Origin: Acinetobacter calcoaceticus
GTDB taxonomy: Bacteria; Pseudomonadota; Gammaproteobacteria; Pseudomonadales; Moraxellaceae
Assembly (NCBI RefSeq): GCF_016508255.1
Contig: NZ_JADVKT010000002.1
Span: 558,001 to 622,000, forward strand
Direction: 5' to 3'
DNA: 64,000 bases
Shown: piece after piece, positions 55,098-63,957 of the stretch
Position numbering within the stretch: the first letter of the stretch is position 1
How the letters are laid out: every line of letters starts with the position of its first letter
Position numbers and translations under genes: made by a program
The notes under the pieces: model-generated
The model's input: only the letters and a program-made list of their open reading frames with translations
Database searches by the model: none
What the model was told of the DNA's origin: nothing

Positions 55098-56564
55098 GTG
55101 CAATTAGAGAGGTTTATCGATAGAGAGCCTAAGCAGTTTGCATATTTTCATCGCTTGATGGGATATTCAATTCTGTCCTTAATTTTAGTGATCTATGCTT
55201 TTACCTCACCTAATACAAATTATCAGATCTACGTTCCACCTTTTTTCTTATTTTTGCTTTTTATTAGCTCGAAGTTAGAACACTGGCTTCAGTATCAATT
55301 TGACAAAAAAACTCAAAAGAGTGTTTTCTTTGCAATCGATGCAATTGTTGTAGCAGTCACCTTAGCAGGTCTGCATCTTAACTTAGTACCTACATTTATT
55401 GCAGTATTTGCATTATTTTATTCAGCAATTAATAGTCGTATTTCTTTTGCAGTCATTTGTTTGACTAGCTTGTTAGGCGCGATAATTTTCTATTTAAGTA
55501 CTTTTTTCCTATTTGGTTTTTATACATATTTTGAACCTACTAGCCAAGAGTTAACTGTAATTACACTCTTGGGCTTGGTTATGTTTATTACCATTGGAAA
55601 TTATTACCAACATCGCTGGGTTAAAAAAATCAGTCAGCAACGTCAACATTACTATGATCAAATGACGCGTTATATTGCTTTTGCTAATCAGTTAAGCCGT
55701 TATGCGCCACTACAGTTGTGGCAGTCTATTATGCGTGGTGAAGCGGAAGCAAAAATTGAATATAAACGTAAAAAAATGACTGTATTTTTTTCTGATATTC
55801 AGGGCTTTACAGAGTTATCTGAAACTTTAATTCCTGATGATTTAGCATTTTTGCTTAATGACTATTTAAGCCATATGACGGAAATTGCGAAGCAGTATGA
55901 AGCTACTGTCGATAAATTTATGGGGGATGCTATCCTCATATTTTTTGGCGATCCGAATTCTCAGGGGGTAGAGCAAGATGCTAAAGCATGTGTAGAGATG
56001 GCAATCGCTATGCGTCAAGAAATGAAATTGTTACGTGAGCGTTGGAAAAAAATGGGCTATTCAGCCTTACACATTCGTATGGGGATTAGTACGGGTTACT
56101 GCCACGTGGGAAATTATGGGGCAACACATCGTATGGCTTATACGATTGTAGGTCGTGATGTGAATTTGGCAGCTCGTTTACAATATGCTGCTGAAATAGA
56201 TGAAATTTTAATTTCAGATGATACTTATCAATTAATCAAAAGTGATTTTCTTTGTGCTCCAAAAACGCCAATTTACTTAAAAGGTATTCAAGGTGCAGTA
56301 AAGACATGGCAGGTGATGGAGAAGTACACAGGGAATAAGTCAGATCATCAACAATGGTTCGACTATGAGTATAAAGGCTTTCATCTAGTACTTAATTTAG
56401 AAGAAGTACAAAACTATGAATATCCAGAGTTGGTAGAAGTACTTGAGAAAATGATTCAACGGATTAAAGTTCAACAAACTTTAATTAATACTCAAGGTAT
56501 TGCCCGATTAAGACTCGAAGATGAAGTTAAGCCTATTGAAGTTGATCAGCAAGATCAGGTTTAA
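55098..56564 (+). CDS. Membrane-bound class III adenylate/guanylate cyclase
   Basis: GTG at 55098 has GGAGG just upstream; GTG 55086 is less well placed. The 488-residue protein has about six TM helices (15-165), then a class III catalytic domain. The metal Asp residues are at 233 (FFSDIQGF) and 277 (KFMGDAILIFFGDP), and VNLAARLQ supplies the transition-state Asn and Arg. Lys in VDKFMGD suggests ATP. The layout is like CyaB of Pseudomonas. A cAMP cyclase acting with Vfr (CavA) is reported in A. baumannii; whether this is that gene I cannot verify. Confidence 0.9.
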   Translation: MQLERFIDREPKQFAYFHRLMGYSILSLILVIYAFTSPNTNYQIYVPPFFLFLLFISSKLEHWLQYQFDKKTQKSVFFAIDAIVVAVTLAGLHLNLVPTFIAVFALFYSAINSRISFAVICLTSLLGAIIFYLSTFFLFGFYTYFEPTSQELTVITLLGLVMFITIGNYYQHRWVKKISQQRQHYYDQMTRYIAFANQLSRYAPLQLWQSIMRGEAEAKIEYKRKKMTVFFSDIQGFTELSETLIPDDLAFLLNDYLSHMTEIAKQYEATVDKFMGDAILIFFGDPNSQGVEQDAKACVEMAIAMRQEMKLLRERWKKMGYSALHIRMGISTGYCHVGNYGATHRMAYTIVGRDVNLAARLQYAAEIDEILISDDTYQLIKSDFLCAPKTPIYLKGIQGAVKTWQVMEKYTGNKSDHQQWFDYEYKGFHLVLNLEEVQNYEYPELVEVLEKMIQRIKVQQTLINTQGIARLRLEDEVKPIEVDQQDQV

Positions 56565-56575
56565 AAAATGAAGTT

Positions 56576-56606
56576 AAAAAAAAGCTGCTTTTAAAGCAGC
56601 TTTTTT
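56576..56606. terminator. Bidirectional terminator between the cyclase and fdx
   Basis: GCTGCTTT/AAAGCAGC stem flanked by A-run and T-run, between two convergent genes. It ends the isc operon on the minus strand. Confidence 0.88.
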
Positions 56607-56609
56607 ATT

Positions 56610-56948
56610 TTAATGATTTTCAGAGGCGTGGTTGATTGTATATTTAGGAATCTCAATTTCTAAATCTTCATCAACAATCTTCACCTGGCAAGAAAGACGA
56701 GAATCTGGTTCAAGACCCCAAGCCCGATCTAAAAGATCTGCTTCAACATCATCCATTTCTTCTAGACTATCAAAGCCCTTGCGAACAACTACATGACACG
56801 TTGTACAAGCACACGACATGTCACAAGCGTGTTCAATTTTAATTCCTCGATCAAGCAAACTTTGACAAAGATTTGCATTTTGTTCGACTTCAAATTCTGC
56901 GCCTTCAGGGCAAAACTGAGCATGAGGAAGTACTTTAATACGGGGCAT
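56610..56948 (-). CDS. fdx: ISC-system [2Fe-2S] ferredoxin
   Basis: ATG at 56948 has AGGTGA 5 bases upstream and is preferred to the GTG at 56957. The 112-residue ferredoxin has the adrenodoxin-type cluster ligands in CDMSCACTTC and RLSCQV. It supplies electrons for cluster assembly. It is last gene of the isc operon; no iscX follows, unlike in E. coli. Confidence 0.94.
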   Translation of the reverse strand: MPRIKVLPHAQFCPEGAEFEVEQNANLCQSLLDRGIKIEHACDMSCACTTCHVVVRKGFDSLEEMDDVEADLLDRAWGLEPDSRLSCQVKIVDEDLEIEIPKYTINHASENH

Positions 56949-56965
56949 ATTGATCACCTATACCT

Positions 56966-58825
56966 TTAGTTTGAATTTGACCAATCTTCAAGTTTTGTAC
57001 CTTTTAAGGCGTGGTCAATATGTCGATTCATACGTAGTGCGGCAAAAGCATCACTATGTACTTTAAGTTGTTCTACAGCTTTTTCAATCGCTTGAATCTC
57101 ATCGCCTTCAAGTTGAACTTTCAGGAAATTTTCAGCAGTTTTAAGTGCTTCGAGCTGCTCATTATTAAGTAAATCAGCATCAACTTTGAGAGCTTGTTCT
57201 AAAGCTTCAAGCTCACGTTGAGCTTCAACTTTGGTTTCTTTTAAATGGCGCAGATTTTTATCTTCTTCCGCGTGTTGGAAACCTTCAATTAATAAGCGTT
57301 CAGTATCAGTTTCTGATAACCCATAAGATGGCTTAATATCAATTTGAGCCTGTACGCCTGAAGTCGTTTCACGAGCCGAAACAGTGAGTAGGCCATCTGC
57401 ATCTACCTGAAAGGTAACTTCAATGCGTGCTTGACCCGCAGTCATTGAAGGAATGCCGTGAAGGACAAATTTTCCTAGTGAACGGCAATGTTCTACCAAA
57501 TCACGTTCACCTTGAACCACATGGATAAGCATGGCAGTTTGGCCATCTTGATAAGTTGTGAATTCTTGGCGACGAGCAACTGGAATAGCAGTGTTACGTG
57601 AAATAAGGCGTTCTACTAATCCACCCATGGTTTCTAAACCAAGTGAAAGAGGAGTTACATCTAAAAGTAATGAACCGTCTTGACTGTTTCCAATTAATTG
57701 GTTGGCAGTAATGGAAGCACCTATTGCAACTACTTCATCAGGGTTGATCGTACAAAGCGGTTCTTGATTAAATACATTACGAACCGCTTGTTGAACAGCA
57801 TACGAACGGGTAGAGCCACCCACTAAAACAACATTTTGAATGTCTGATAATTCAAGTTTTGCATCACGTAAAACACGTTTACAAACACTGATTGTTTTAT
57901 CTAAAGCAACTTGAATAATGCTTTCAAAAGTTGGACGATCAAGTGTTAGTACATTTTCAAGTAGTCTTAACTGAACTGATTCTTGCGAAGATAGTTGTTC
58001 TTTTGCTTGACGAGCAGCAACAATAAATACTGCATATGCTTCATCGCTCAAGGTATCAATATCTAACTGCTTTTTAGCCCATTTAACAATGAGACGATCT
58101 AAATCATCACCACCTAAAGCAGTGTGGCCGCCTGTAGCTAATACTTCAAAGACACCTTGTGAGAAACGCAAGATTGATACGTCAAAAGTACCACCACCTA
58201 AATCATAAATTACATAGTTATGATCTGTCGCTAAATTAGTTTCTTGGTCTAAACCATAAGCTACTGCAGCAGCGGTTGGCTCATTTAATAAACGTAATAC
58301 ATTCAAACCAGCAAGTTGTGCTGCATCACGAGTAGCTTGTCGCTGAGCTTCATCGAAATAGGCAGGAACAGTAATGACTGCACCATTTACTGGATTCTGT
58401 AAGCTAGTTTCAGCACGATCTTTTAATTGTTTTAAAATTTCAGCAGAAATTTCAACAGGGGTTTTACGACCAGCGCGTGTTTCAAAAGCTGGCATCTCAT
58501 TTTCAGAGCCCATTAACTCATACGGATGCTGAAATTTGATATCTGCTTTTGAACGACCCATAAAGCGTTTTACAGAAACAATTGTATTTTTGGGGTCGGC
58601 AATAAGGAAAGGCTTTGCTTCTTCACCATAGTGAGTTACATCATTTCCATAGTGCACAATAGAAGGAAGTAGTCTTCTTTCTTTTTCGTCATTGAGTACT
58701 TTAGGTTTGCCTGATAACACTGTCGCAACTAAAGAATGTGTTGTTCCTAGGTCGATACCAATCGCAATGCGGTGTTCATGTGGGGCACTGGATTGACCCG
58801 GTTCAGCAATTTGCAAAAGTGCCAT
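56966..58825 (-). CDS. hscA: Fe-S protein assembly chaperone HscA
   Basis: A 619-residue DnaK-type ATPase ([13 protein letters not shown] near the N-terminus, [13 protein letters not shown], and [13 protein letters not shown]). HscA releases clusters from IscU with its co-chaperone HscB. It lies 38 bases downstream of hscB and 17 upstream of fdx. Confidence 0.96.
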   Translation of the reverse strand: MALLQIAEPGQSSAPHEHRIAIGIDLGTTHSLVATVLSGKPKVLNDEKERRLLPSIVHYGNDVTHYGEEAKPFLIADPKNTIVSVKRFMGRSKADIKFQHPYELMGSENEMPAFETRAGRKTPVEISAEILKQLKDRAETSLQNPVNGAVITVPAYFDEAQRQATRDAAQLAGLNVLRLLNEPTAAAVAYGLDQETNLATDHNYVIYDLGGGTFDVSILRFSQGVFEVLATGGHTALGGDDLDRLIVKWAKKQLDIDTLSDEAYAVFIVAARQAKEQLSSQESVQLRLLENVLTLDRPTFESIIQVALDKTISVCKRVLRDAKLELSDIQNVVLVGGSTRSYAVQQAVRNVFNQEPLCTINPDEVVAIGASITANQLIGNSQDGSLLLDVTPLSLGLETMGGLVERLISRNTAIPVARRQEFTTYQDGQTAMLIHVVQGERDLVEHCRSLGKFVLHGIPSMTAGQARIEVTFQVDADGLLTVSARETTSGVQAQIDIKPSYGLSETDTERLLIEGFQHAEEDKNLRHLKETKVEAQRELEALEQALKVDADLLNNEQLEALKTAENFLKVQLEGDEIQAIEKAVEQLKVHSDAFAALRMNRHIDHALKGTKLEDWSNSN

Positions 58826-58863
58826 GAGTTAAATCCCTTGAATATAAATTGGAAAAAGCAAAA

Positions 58864-59382
58864 TTAAAAATCATCGTCTAAATCAAAGTTGTCTTCGTCA
58901 TCCAACATTCGATCTTCTGCTTTTTCAATATCATTAAGAACGCGCTGAAAGAACCGTAATTTACGTACAGTATCGCGAGCTTCACCCCAGTCTTCATCTG
59001 AGTAATCAATTTTAAATTCGCGAACTAAACTTTCTATCCACTGAAACACTTCTTGTTTAAGAGTGCTTAGATGCTCTTGTGAGGTTGCTTCATCAAGTTG
59101 TTCACGAAGTTCTAAAGCCGATTGTAAGAATTCAAAATCGCTAATAGATTGATCAAGGTGATGGTCTTGCTTTTTTAATGCTAAAAGATAAGCAGCGCGG
59201 CTATCTATTTGCGATAAGGTTTTAAAAGCTTGATTAATTTCACTTGATTTGATCAACGCTTGATTTTTATCTTCTGCTTTATCTGGATGATATTGCTGCT
59301 GTAAATTCAAGAAACTAGATTTTAAGCTCGCCAAATCGATATCGAGTTCTACGGGTAAATTGAACAACTCAAAATGATTCAT
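58864..59382 (-). CDS. hscB: Fe-S protein assembly co-chaperone HscB
   Basis: A 172-residue J-protein with HPD in LQQQYHPDKAED near residue 37 and a C-terminal three-helix IscU-binding domain. The tail is very acidic (DDEDNFDLDDDF). There is no Shine-Dalgarno in front of the ATG. Instead the mRNA carries an ACCTCCTTTCT stretch, complementary to a Shine-Dalgarno, one base upstream, preceded by a perfect hairpin. Confidence 0.94.
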   Translation of the reverse strand: MNHFELFNLPVELDIDLASLKSSFLNLQQQYHPDKAEDKNQALIKSSEINQAFKTLSQIDSRAAYLLALKKQDHHLDQSISDFEFLQSALELREQLDEATSQEHLSTLKQEVFQWIESLVREFKIDYSDEDWGEARDTVRKLRFFQRVLNDIEKAEDRMLDDEDNFDLDDDF

Positions 59383-59411
59383 TAGAAAGGAGGTCCACGT
59401 TAATTAAATAC

Positions 59412-59448
59412 ATTAAAACAGTGCTATAAAAAGACACTGTTTTAATGA
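59412..59448 (-). other. Perfect 13-bp hairpin inside the isc operon (iscA-hscB gap)
   Basis: CATTAAAACAGTG (59412-59424) pairs without mismatch with CACTGTTTTAATG (59436-59448) around an 11-base loop. No T-run follows in the direction of the operon. It could be an mRNA processing or stability element, or a partial terminator, separating iscRSUA from hscBA-fdx. Confidence 0.6.
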
Positions 59449-59466
59449 GAGATGGAAGGAGAAGGG

Positions 59467-59787
59467 TTATACAGTGAAAGACTCACCGCAACCACATTCA
59501 CCTTTTTTATTAGGATTGTTAAATTCGAACCCTTCATTAAGGCCATTTTTAACGTAGTCCATTTCTAAGCCTTCTAAATACACAAGACTTTTTGGATCTA
59601 CAAATACCTTAACGCCAAATTGATCGAAAACTTCGTCATGTTCATCGACAGAATCAACAAATTCAAGAACGTAAGCCAACCCAGAACAACCAGAAGTTTT
59701 CACACCCACGCGAATGCCTTCACCCTTACCTCGGTTCTTAAGGTAATTGCTAATATGAGTCGCAGCATTTTCAGTTAAATGAATCAT
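59467..59787 (-). CDS. iscA: Fe-S assembly A-type carrier IscA
   Basis: A 106-residue A-type scaffold/carrier with the three cysteines in KTSGCSG and GECGCGES. It delivers clusters or iron to apoproteins. It lies 30 bases after iscU and 84 before hscB, the largest gap of the operon apart from the iscS-iscU gap. Confidence 0.95.
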   Translation of the reverse strand: MIHLTENAATHISNYLKNRGKGEGIRVGVKTSGCSGLAYVLEFVDSVDEHDEVFDQFGVKVFVDPKSLVYLEGLEMDYVKNGLNEGFEFNNPNKKGECGCGESFTV

Positions 59788-59817
59788 GAAAACTCCAACG
59801 TTTACAGTAATAACAAA

Positions 59818-60204
59818 TTAAGCTTTTGATTTTTTAGTGCGGTAATCTTCAATCGCAGCTTTAATCGCATCTTCAGCTAGTACAGAGCAGTGAACTTTTA
59901 CTGGTGGAAGTGCAAGCTCAGTTGCGATATCAATATTCTTGATCGCTTGAGCTTCATCAAGAGTCTTGCCTTTTAACCACTCGGTTACAAGTGAGCTTGA
60001 TGCAATTGCAGAACCACAGCCATAAGTTTTAAAGCGTGCTTCTTCAATCACACCGCTATCGTTTACTTGAATTTGTAAACGCATCACGTCGCCACATGCT
60101 GGTGCACCCACCATGCCTGTACCTACATTTTCAGAGTTTTTGTCTAAAACACCAACATTACGAGGGTTTTCGTAATGATCAATTACCTTTTCGCTATAAG
60201 CCAT
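59818..60204 (-). CDS. iscU: Fe-S cluster scaffold IscU
   Basis: A 128-residue scaffold with the ligands Cys in GAPACGDV (with the labile-cluster Asp), YGCGSAIASSS and PPVKVHCSVLAED, the last being the HscA recognition motif. Clusters are built here from IscS sulfur. Confidence 0.97.
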   Translation of the reverse strand: MAYSEKVIDHYENPRNVGVLDKNSENVGTGMVGAPACGDVMRLQIQVNDSGVIEEARFKTYGCGSAIASSSLVTEWLKGKTLDEAQAIKNIDIATELALPPVKVHCSVLAEDAIKAAIEDYRTKKSKA

Positions 60205-60271
60205 TTCGCTTCTCCAAACCTCGGGGTCAGCCTAATATTAATATGAGGGTAAAAACACTAATTTCAATGAA

Positions 60272-61489
60272 TTAGTGTTCAGCCCATTCAACTGTAGAAA
60301 GATCAATACCTTCTTTATACATATCCCAAAGCGGAGAAAGTTCACGTAATTTCTCAACAGCGGCTTTGGTAATTGTAAGCACATGATCAATATCTTCTTC
60401 AGTTGTGTATTTACCAAAACTGAAACGGATCGAGCTGTGTGCTAGCTCATCAGATAAACCTAATGCGCGAAGAACGTATGAAGGCTCTAATGTTGCAGAA
60501 GTACAAGCAGAACCACTTGATACAGCTGCATCTTTAAGTGCCATCATTAAAGATTCACCTTCAACAAAGTTAAAGCTGACATTTAAATAGTTAGCAACGT
60601 TTTGAGTTGGATGGCCGTTTAAGAAAACCTGTTCAAGGCCTTGTAAACCATTCCAAAGCTTGTCGCGTAGTTTGCGAATGCGCTCTTGTTCTGCATGCAT
60701 TGTTTTGCCGGCAATTTCAAAAGCTTCACCCATACCAACAATTTGGTGAGTAGCTAAAGTACCAGAACGCATACCACGTTCATGACCACCGCCATGAATT
60801 TGTGCTTTTAAGCGAACACGTGGGCTGCGACGTACATATAATGCACCGATACCTTTTGGACCATAAATTTTATGAGCAGAGAAGCTCATAAGATCAATCT
60901 TCATGGTAGATAGATCGATTTCAACTTTACCAGCAGCTTGAGCAGCATCTACATGGAAGAATGTTTTATTGGCACGTGTTAATTCACCAATCGCTGCTAC
61001 ATCTGTCACAGTACCAATTTCATTGTTTACCATCATAAGGGAAACAAGAACAGTATCAGGACGAAGAGCAGCCTTTACCATTTCAGGAGTAATTAAACCA
61101 GTTCGAGGTTCTGGTTCTAAATAGGTGATTTCAAAACCTTGTTCTTCTAATTCACGACAAGGATCTAGAACAGCTTTGTGTTCAATTTTACTTGTAATAA
61201 TATGTTTGCCTTTAGATGCATAAAATTGTGCTACACCTTTAAGAGCAAGGTTATCTGATTCAGTTGCACCAGAAGTCCAAACGATTTCACGTGGGTCAGC
61301 TTTAATTAAATTTGCGACTTGCTCACGTGCATATTCAACTTTTTCTTCTGCCTGCCAGCCATACGCATGGGAACGAGATGCAGCATTACCAAAGGTACCG
61401 TCGAAAGTTAAACACTCCATCATACGTTCTGCAACTTGCGGATCTACTGGAGTGGTTGCTGCGTAATCAAGATAAATTGGACGTTTCAT
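60272..61489 (-). CDS. iscS: Cysteine desulfurase IscS
   Basis: A 405-residue PLP enzyme, full length. The PLP lysine is in [12 protein letters not shown] and the catalytic Cys on the loop [21 protein letters not shown] (group I, ~E. coli Cys328). It supplies sulfur for clusters and for tRNA thiolation. It begins 1 base after the iscR stop, a tight coupling. Confidence 0.97.
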   Translation of the reverse strand: MKRPIYLDYAATTPVDPQVAERMMECLTFDGTFGNAASRSHAYGWQAEEKVEYAREQVANLIKADPREIVWTSGATESDNLALKGVAQFYASKGKHIITSKIEHKAVLDPCRELEEQGFEITYLEPEPRTGLITPEMVKAALRPDTVLVSLMMVNNEIGTVTDVAAIGELTRANKTFFHVDAAQAAGKVEIDLSTMKIDLMSFSAHKIYGPKGIGALYVRRSPRVRLKAQIHGGGHERGMRSGTLATHQIVGMGEAFEIAGKTMHAEQERIRKLRDKLWNGLQGLEQVFLNGHPTQNVANYLNVSFNFVEGESLMMALKDAAVSSGSACTSATLEPSYVLRALGLSDELAHSSIRFSFGKYTTEEDIDHVLTITKAAVEKLRELSPLWDMYKEGIDLSTVEWAEH

Positions 61490-61490
61490 A

Positions 61491-61964
61491 TCAAATACCT
61501 GTACCCGATAAAAGAGCTGAATCTGTGCCAGTCACATTTTGGCGCAATGCAACAGTTTGAACGTTGTCTCGGCTAATGAGGTCGGCAAGAGAGATTTTTG
61601 CTAAATAGTCGGCAATATGATGAGAGAGTTCTTGCCATAAATCGTGGGTGAGACACATTGCACCATTTTGGCAGTTAGCTTTGTGGTCGCAACGTGTTGC
61701 ATCAACAGTTTCATTTACAGCTTCAATAATTTCTAACACAGTAATTTCATCAGCATTTCGAGCCAAATGATAACCACCATTTGCACCACGAACACTAGAA
61801 ACTAAGCCATGACGCTTAAGTTTTGCGAATAACTGTTCTAAATAAGCAACTGAAATGGACTGGCGAGCGGCAATTTCTGCGAGCGTGATCGTTTGTTCAG
61901 TTGGCTGCAAAGCTAAATCAAGTAGAGCAGTCACTGCGTAGCGACCGCGAGTTGTAAGGCGCAT
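61491..61964 (-). CDS. iscR: Fe-S responsive repressor IscR
   Basis: ATG at 61964 gives [19 protein letters not shown], the family's conserved N-terminus; a GTG or other start at 61976 is unlikely. The 157-residue Rrf2 protein has a winged HTH and the cluster cysteines in [13 protein letters not shown] near residues 92-104. Holo-IscR represses its own operon; the site upstream fits that. Confidence 0.95.
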   Translation of the reverse strand: MRLTTRGRYAVTALLDLALQPTEQTITLAEIAARQSISVAYLEQLFAKLKRHGLVSSVRGANGGYHLARNADEITVLEIIEAVNETVDATRCDHKANCQNGAMCLTHDLWQELSHHIADYLAKISLADLISRDNVQTVALRQNVTGTDSALLSGTGI

Positions 61965-61997
61965 GATTCGATACACATGTTAAGACTAGATAATAGG

Positions 61998-62030
61998 ATT
62001 TTATGAATCCCGACTAAAATAGTCAAGTTT
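61998..62030 (-). promoter_or_regulatory. isc promoter with overlapping type 1 IscR site
   Basis: On the minus strand -35 TTGACT (62021-62026) and -10 TAAAAT (61998-62003) are 17 bases apart. The 25-bp window 62006-62030 fits the E. coli type 1 IscR consensus, with the central palindrome GACTATTTTAGTC and GGG after it, except for three positions at the ends. It covers the -35, so holo-IscR should block polymerase. Confidence 0.85.
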
Positions 62031-62073
62031 TTTTATTTTTAATTCAAGTGCAGGAACAAAATGGAAAAATAAA

Positions 62074-62721
62074 TTAAGCAACCCACAAATTATATATGAA
62101 ATAAACAACAAATATTAGGCTAATTATACCAAAGGCGAGGTTAATGTTACGTTGACGCTGCTGTAAGCGAGTAATGCGATTTTGATATTGTTTGATTTCC
62201 ACATGAAGTGAATTGATTTCTGAACGTTGTTGGTCAATTTTTTCAAGTAAAGGAGCAATTCGTTTACGTGAAGTAAGGGTTTCTGCCTCATCATCAGGTG
62301 TGTTAAACCACTGCTTCCAGTCAGCTAAAAGCTTGGGCAGAGTAAGATGAGAAATCAAATCTAATAGCTCTTTTTTCGTTTGTTCGTCACCATCAATACG
62401 CATGTTCTTAAGACTACGCTGGTTTGAAAAAGCGAAAATCTTAATCAAATCGATAAGCGTACTATTGATTTCAAGATCGACACGTCTGTCAAAAGAGTGA
62501 ATATCGAACAGCAAACCCTTTTCTGTAAATTGAACATAAAAGTTGAAAAAAGGGAGGTAACTATTGATACGAATAGTTGTTTTGTTTGAAATAAACTTTT
62601 TCGCTTGCAAGCGAAGAACACCATCGTGGGTGAGAATAAATGAAAAGAAAGTTTCTAAAATAATTAGAACAATATTCAGCAACAGACGGGGATGTTTTTG
62701 TCTTTGTTGCGTTTCACTCAT
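62074..62721 (-). CDS. Membrane-anchored UbiJ-like (SCP2-fold) protein
   Basis: A 215-residue protein. It has an N-terminal hydrophobic helix (LLLNIVLIILETFFSFIL), then a domain of about 90 residues (VLRLQ... to MRIDGD) with the strand pattern of SCP2/UbiJ lipid-binding domains. A coiled coil of about 40 residues (ISKLxx-type heptads, EKIDQQRSEINSLHVE) and a C-terminal TM helix (LAFGIISLIFVVYFIY) follow. UbiJ is an accessory factor of ubiquinone biosynthesis; similarity is by eye only. A second TM anchor is unusual for UbiJ. Confidence 0.6.
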   Translation of the reverse strand: MSETQQRQKHPRLLLNIVLIILETFFSFILTHDGVLRLQAKKFISNKTTIRINSYLPFFNFYVQFTEKGLLFDIHSFDRRVDLEINSTLIDLIKIFAFSNQRSLKNMRIDGDEQTKKELLDLISHLTLPKLLADWKQWFNTPDDEAETLTSRKRIAPLLEKIDQQRSEINSLHVEIKQYQNRITRLQQRQRNINLAFGIISLIFVVYFIYNLWVA

Positions 62722-62929
62722 AAAAGTTTATCCTTACAAATAGCAGTTAACCGAAGAATGGGACATCCTATCCCAAACTTTAATAAATGTCCTGTTAAAT
62801 ATATTTACATGACTTAATTGCTTTGTAGAACAGTTTTGTAAATGGATCAAGTCTTTACTTTGATATTATAGAAATATTTTGTGGTCAAATCAGTCATCAA
62901 CTCTCTCATCTGATTAGGAGCTTAGATCA

Positions 62930-63385
62930 ATGGATAATGCAAATATAGATACCCAGACAGAAGAGTCAGAAGAAAAAACTAAATTAAAATCAAAAAGTTC
63001 AAGAAAATCGGCTTTGGATTTTAGAAAGTATACCAAGCAAATTTGGTTAGCAGGGCTAGGGGCTTTTTCACGCGCGGAAGAAGAAGGTAATAAGCTATTT
63101 GATTCTTTGGTCAAAGTCGGTGAAGAGTTAGAATCTAAAACGGGCGATTTAGCAGATACTACTGTTGGTAAGGTCACAGAAAAAGCAAAAGAATCTGTAT
63201 CTGAAACAAAAGATAAAGTAGAAAAAATTCTTGATACCAGTGTTAACCATTCTTTAAACCGGATTGGATTGGTCACTCCGAAGGATTTACAGCACATTGA
63301 ACAGCTCTTGGTACAGCTCCATATTAAGGTCGATGCTTTAATAGAAGAAAACCAACAGTTGAAAGAAAAATTGAATAAAAAGTAA
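62930..63385 (+). CDS. Phasin family protein (PhaI/PhaF-like)
   Basis: A 151-residue protein with basic N-terminus and the phasin core TKQIWLAGLGAFSRAEEEG, followed by amphipathic coiled-coil helices (about 60-110 and 125-150). Phasins coat polyhydroxyalkanoate granules. No PHA synthesis gene is in this window, so a granule-independent role (chaperone-like or nucleoid-associated) is also possible. Confidence 0.85.
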   Translation: MDNANIDTQTEESEEKTKLKSKSSRKSALDFRKYTKQIWLAGLGAFSRAEEEGNKLFDSLVKVGEELESKTGDLADTTVGKVTEKAKESVSETKDKVEKILDTSVNHSLNRIGLVTPKDLQHIEQLLVQLHIKVDALIEENQQLKEKLNKK

Positions 63386-63456
63386 AAAATGTTGGGATTT
63401 AGCAAATATATAACAGTTTTTTAGCATTTATTTTCGCTAAAAGCCCTGCTCTAGTA

Positions 63457-63486
63457 TTGCGTTTTCCCCCAAAGCATTGCTATAAA
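63457..63486 (+). promoter_or_regulatory. Probable hupB promoter
   Basis: TTGCGT (63457-63462) and TATAAA (63481-63486), 18 bases apart, lie about 68 bases upstream of the HU start. Confidence 0.5.
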
Positions 63487-63553
63487 GGCGTCATGGCCTT
63501 TTAAACTATAGCCTTGGACCTTAAACAAACGATATTAAGAGGATGTTTTATTC

Positions 63554-63826
63554 ATGAATAAATCAGAATTAATCGATGCAATTGCTGAAAAAGGGGGAGT
63601 ATCTAAGACTGATGCAGGCAAGGCACTCGATGCGACAATTGCGTCAATTACTGAAGCCCTTAAAAAAGGTGACACAGTAACTTTAGTTGGTTTTGGTACT
63701 TTCAGTGTTAAAGAACGTGCTGCACGCACTGGTCGTAACCCTAAAACTGGTGAAGAGCTTCAAATTAAAGCAACAAAAGTACCTAGTTTCAAAGCTGGTA
63801 AAGGTCTTAAAGATTCAGTAGCTTAA
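63554..63826 (+). CDS. hupB: DNA-binding protein HU-beta
   Basis: A 90-residue HU with [41 protein letters not shown] and [15 protein letters not shown], all HU hallmarks; length is exact. It is distinct from IHF-beta at 19 kb in lacking the IHF-type arm. The following gene is ppiD, the same order as in E. coli. Confidence 0.97.
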   Translation: MNKSELIDAIAEKGGVSKTDAGKALDATIASITEALKKGDTVTLVGFGTFSVKERAARTGRNPKTGEELQIKATKVPSFKAGKGLKDSVA

Positions 63827-63841
63827 TCTTTTAAGATGATT

Positions 63842-63868
63842 AAACGCGCCAATATAGGCGCGTTTTTT
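63842..63868 (+). terminator. Terminator after hupB
   Basis: AACGCGCC/GGCGCGTT stem with a 5-base loop, flanked by A-run and followed by TTTTT. Strong intrinsic terminator. Confidence 0.92.
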
Positions 63869-63957
63869 ATTAAAAATCTGAATTGACCAATATTGCTCAT
63901 TCATTGATTGTGGTTTTTCAGTTAAAATTCTCCTCGAAATAAAATATTGGAATACTT

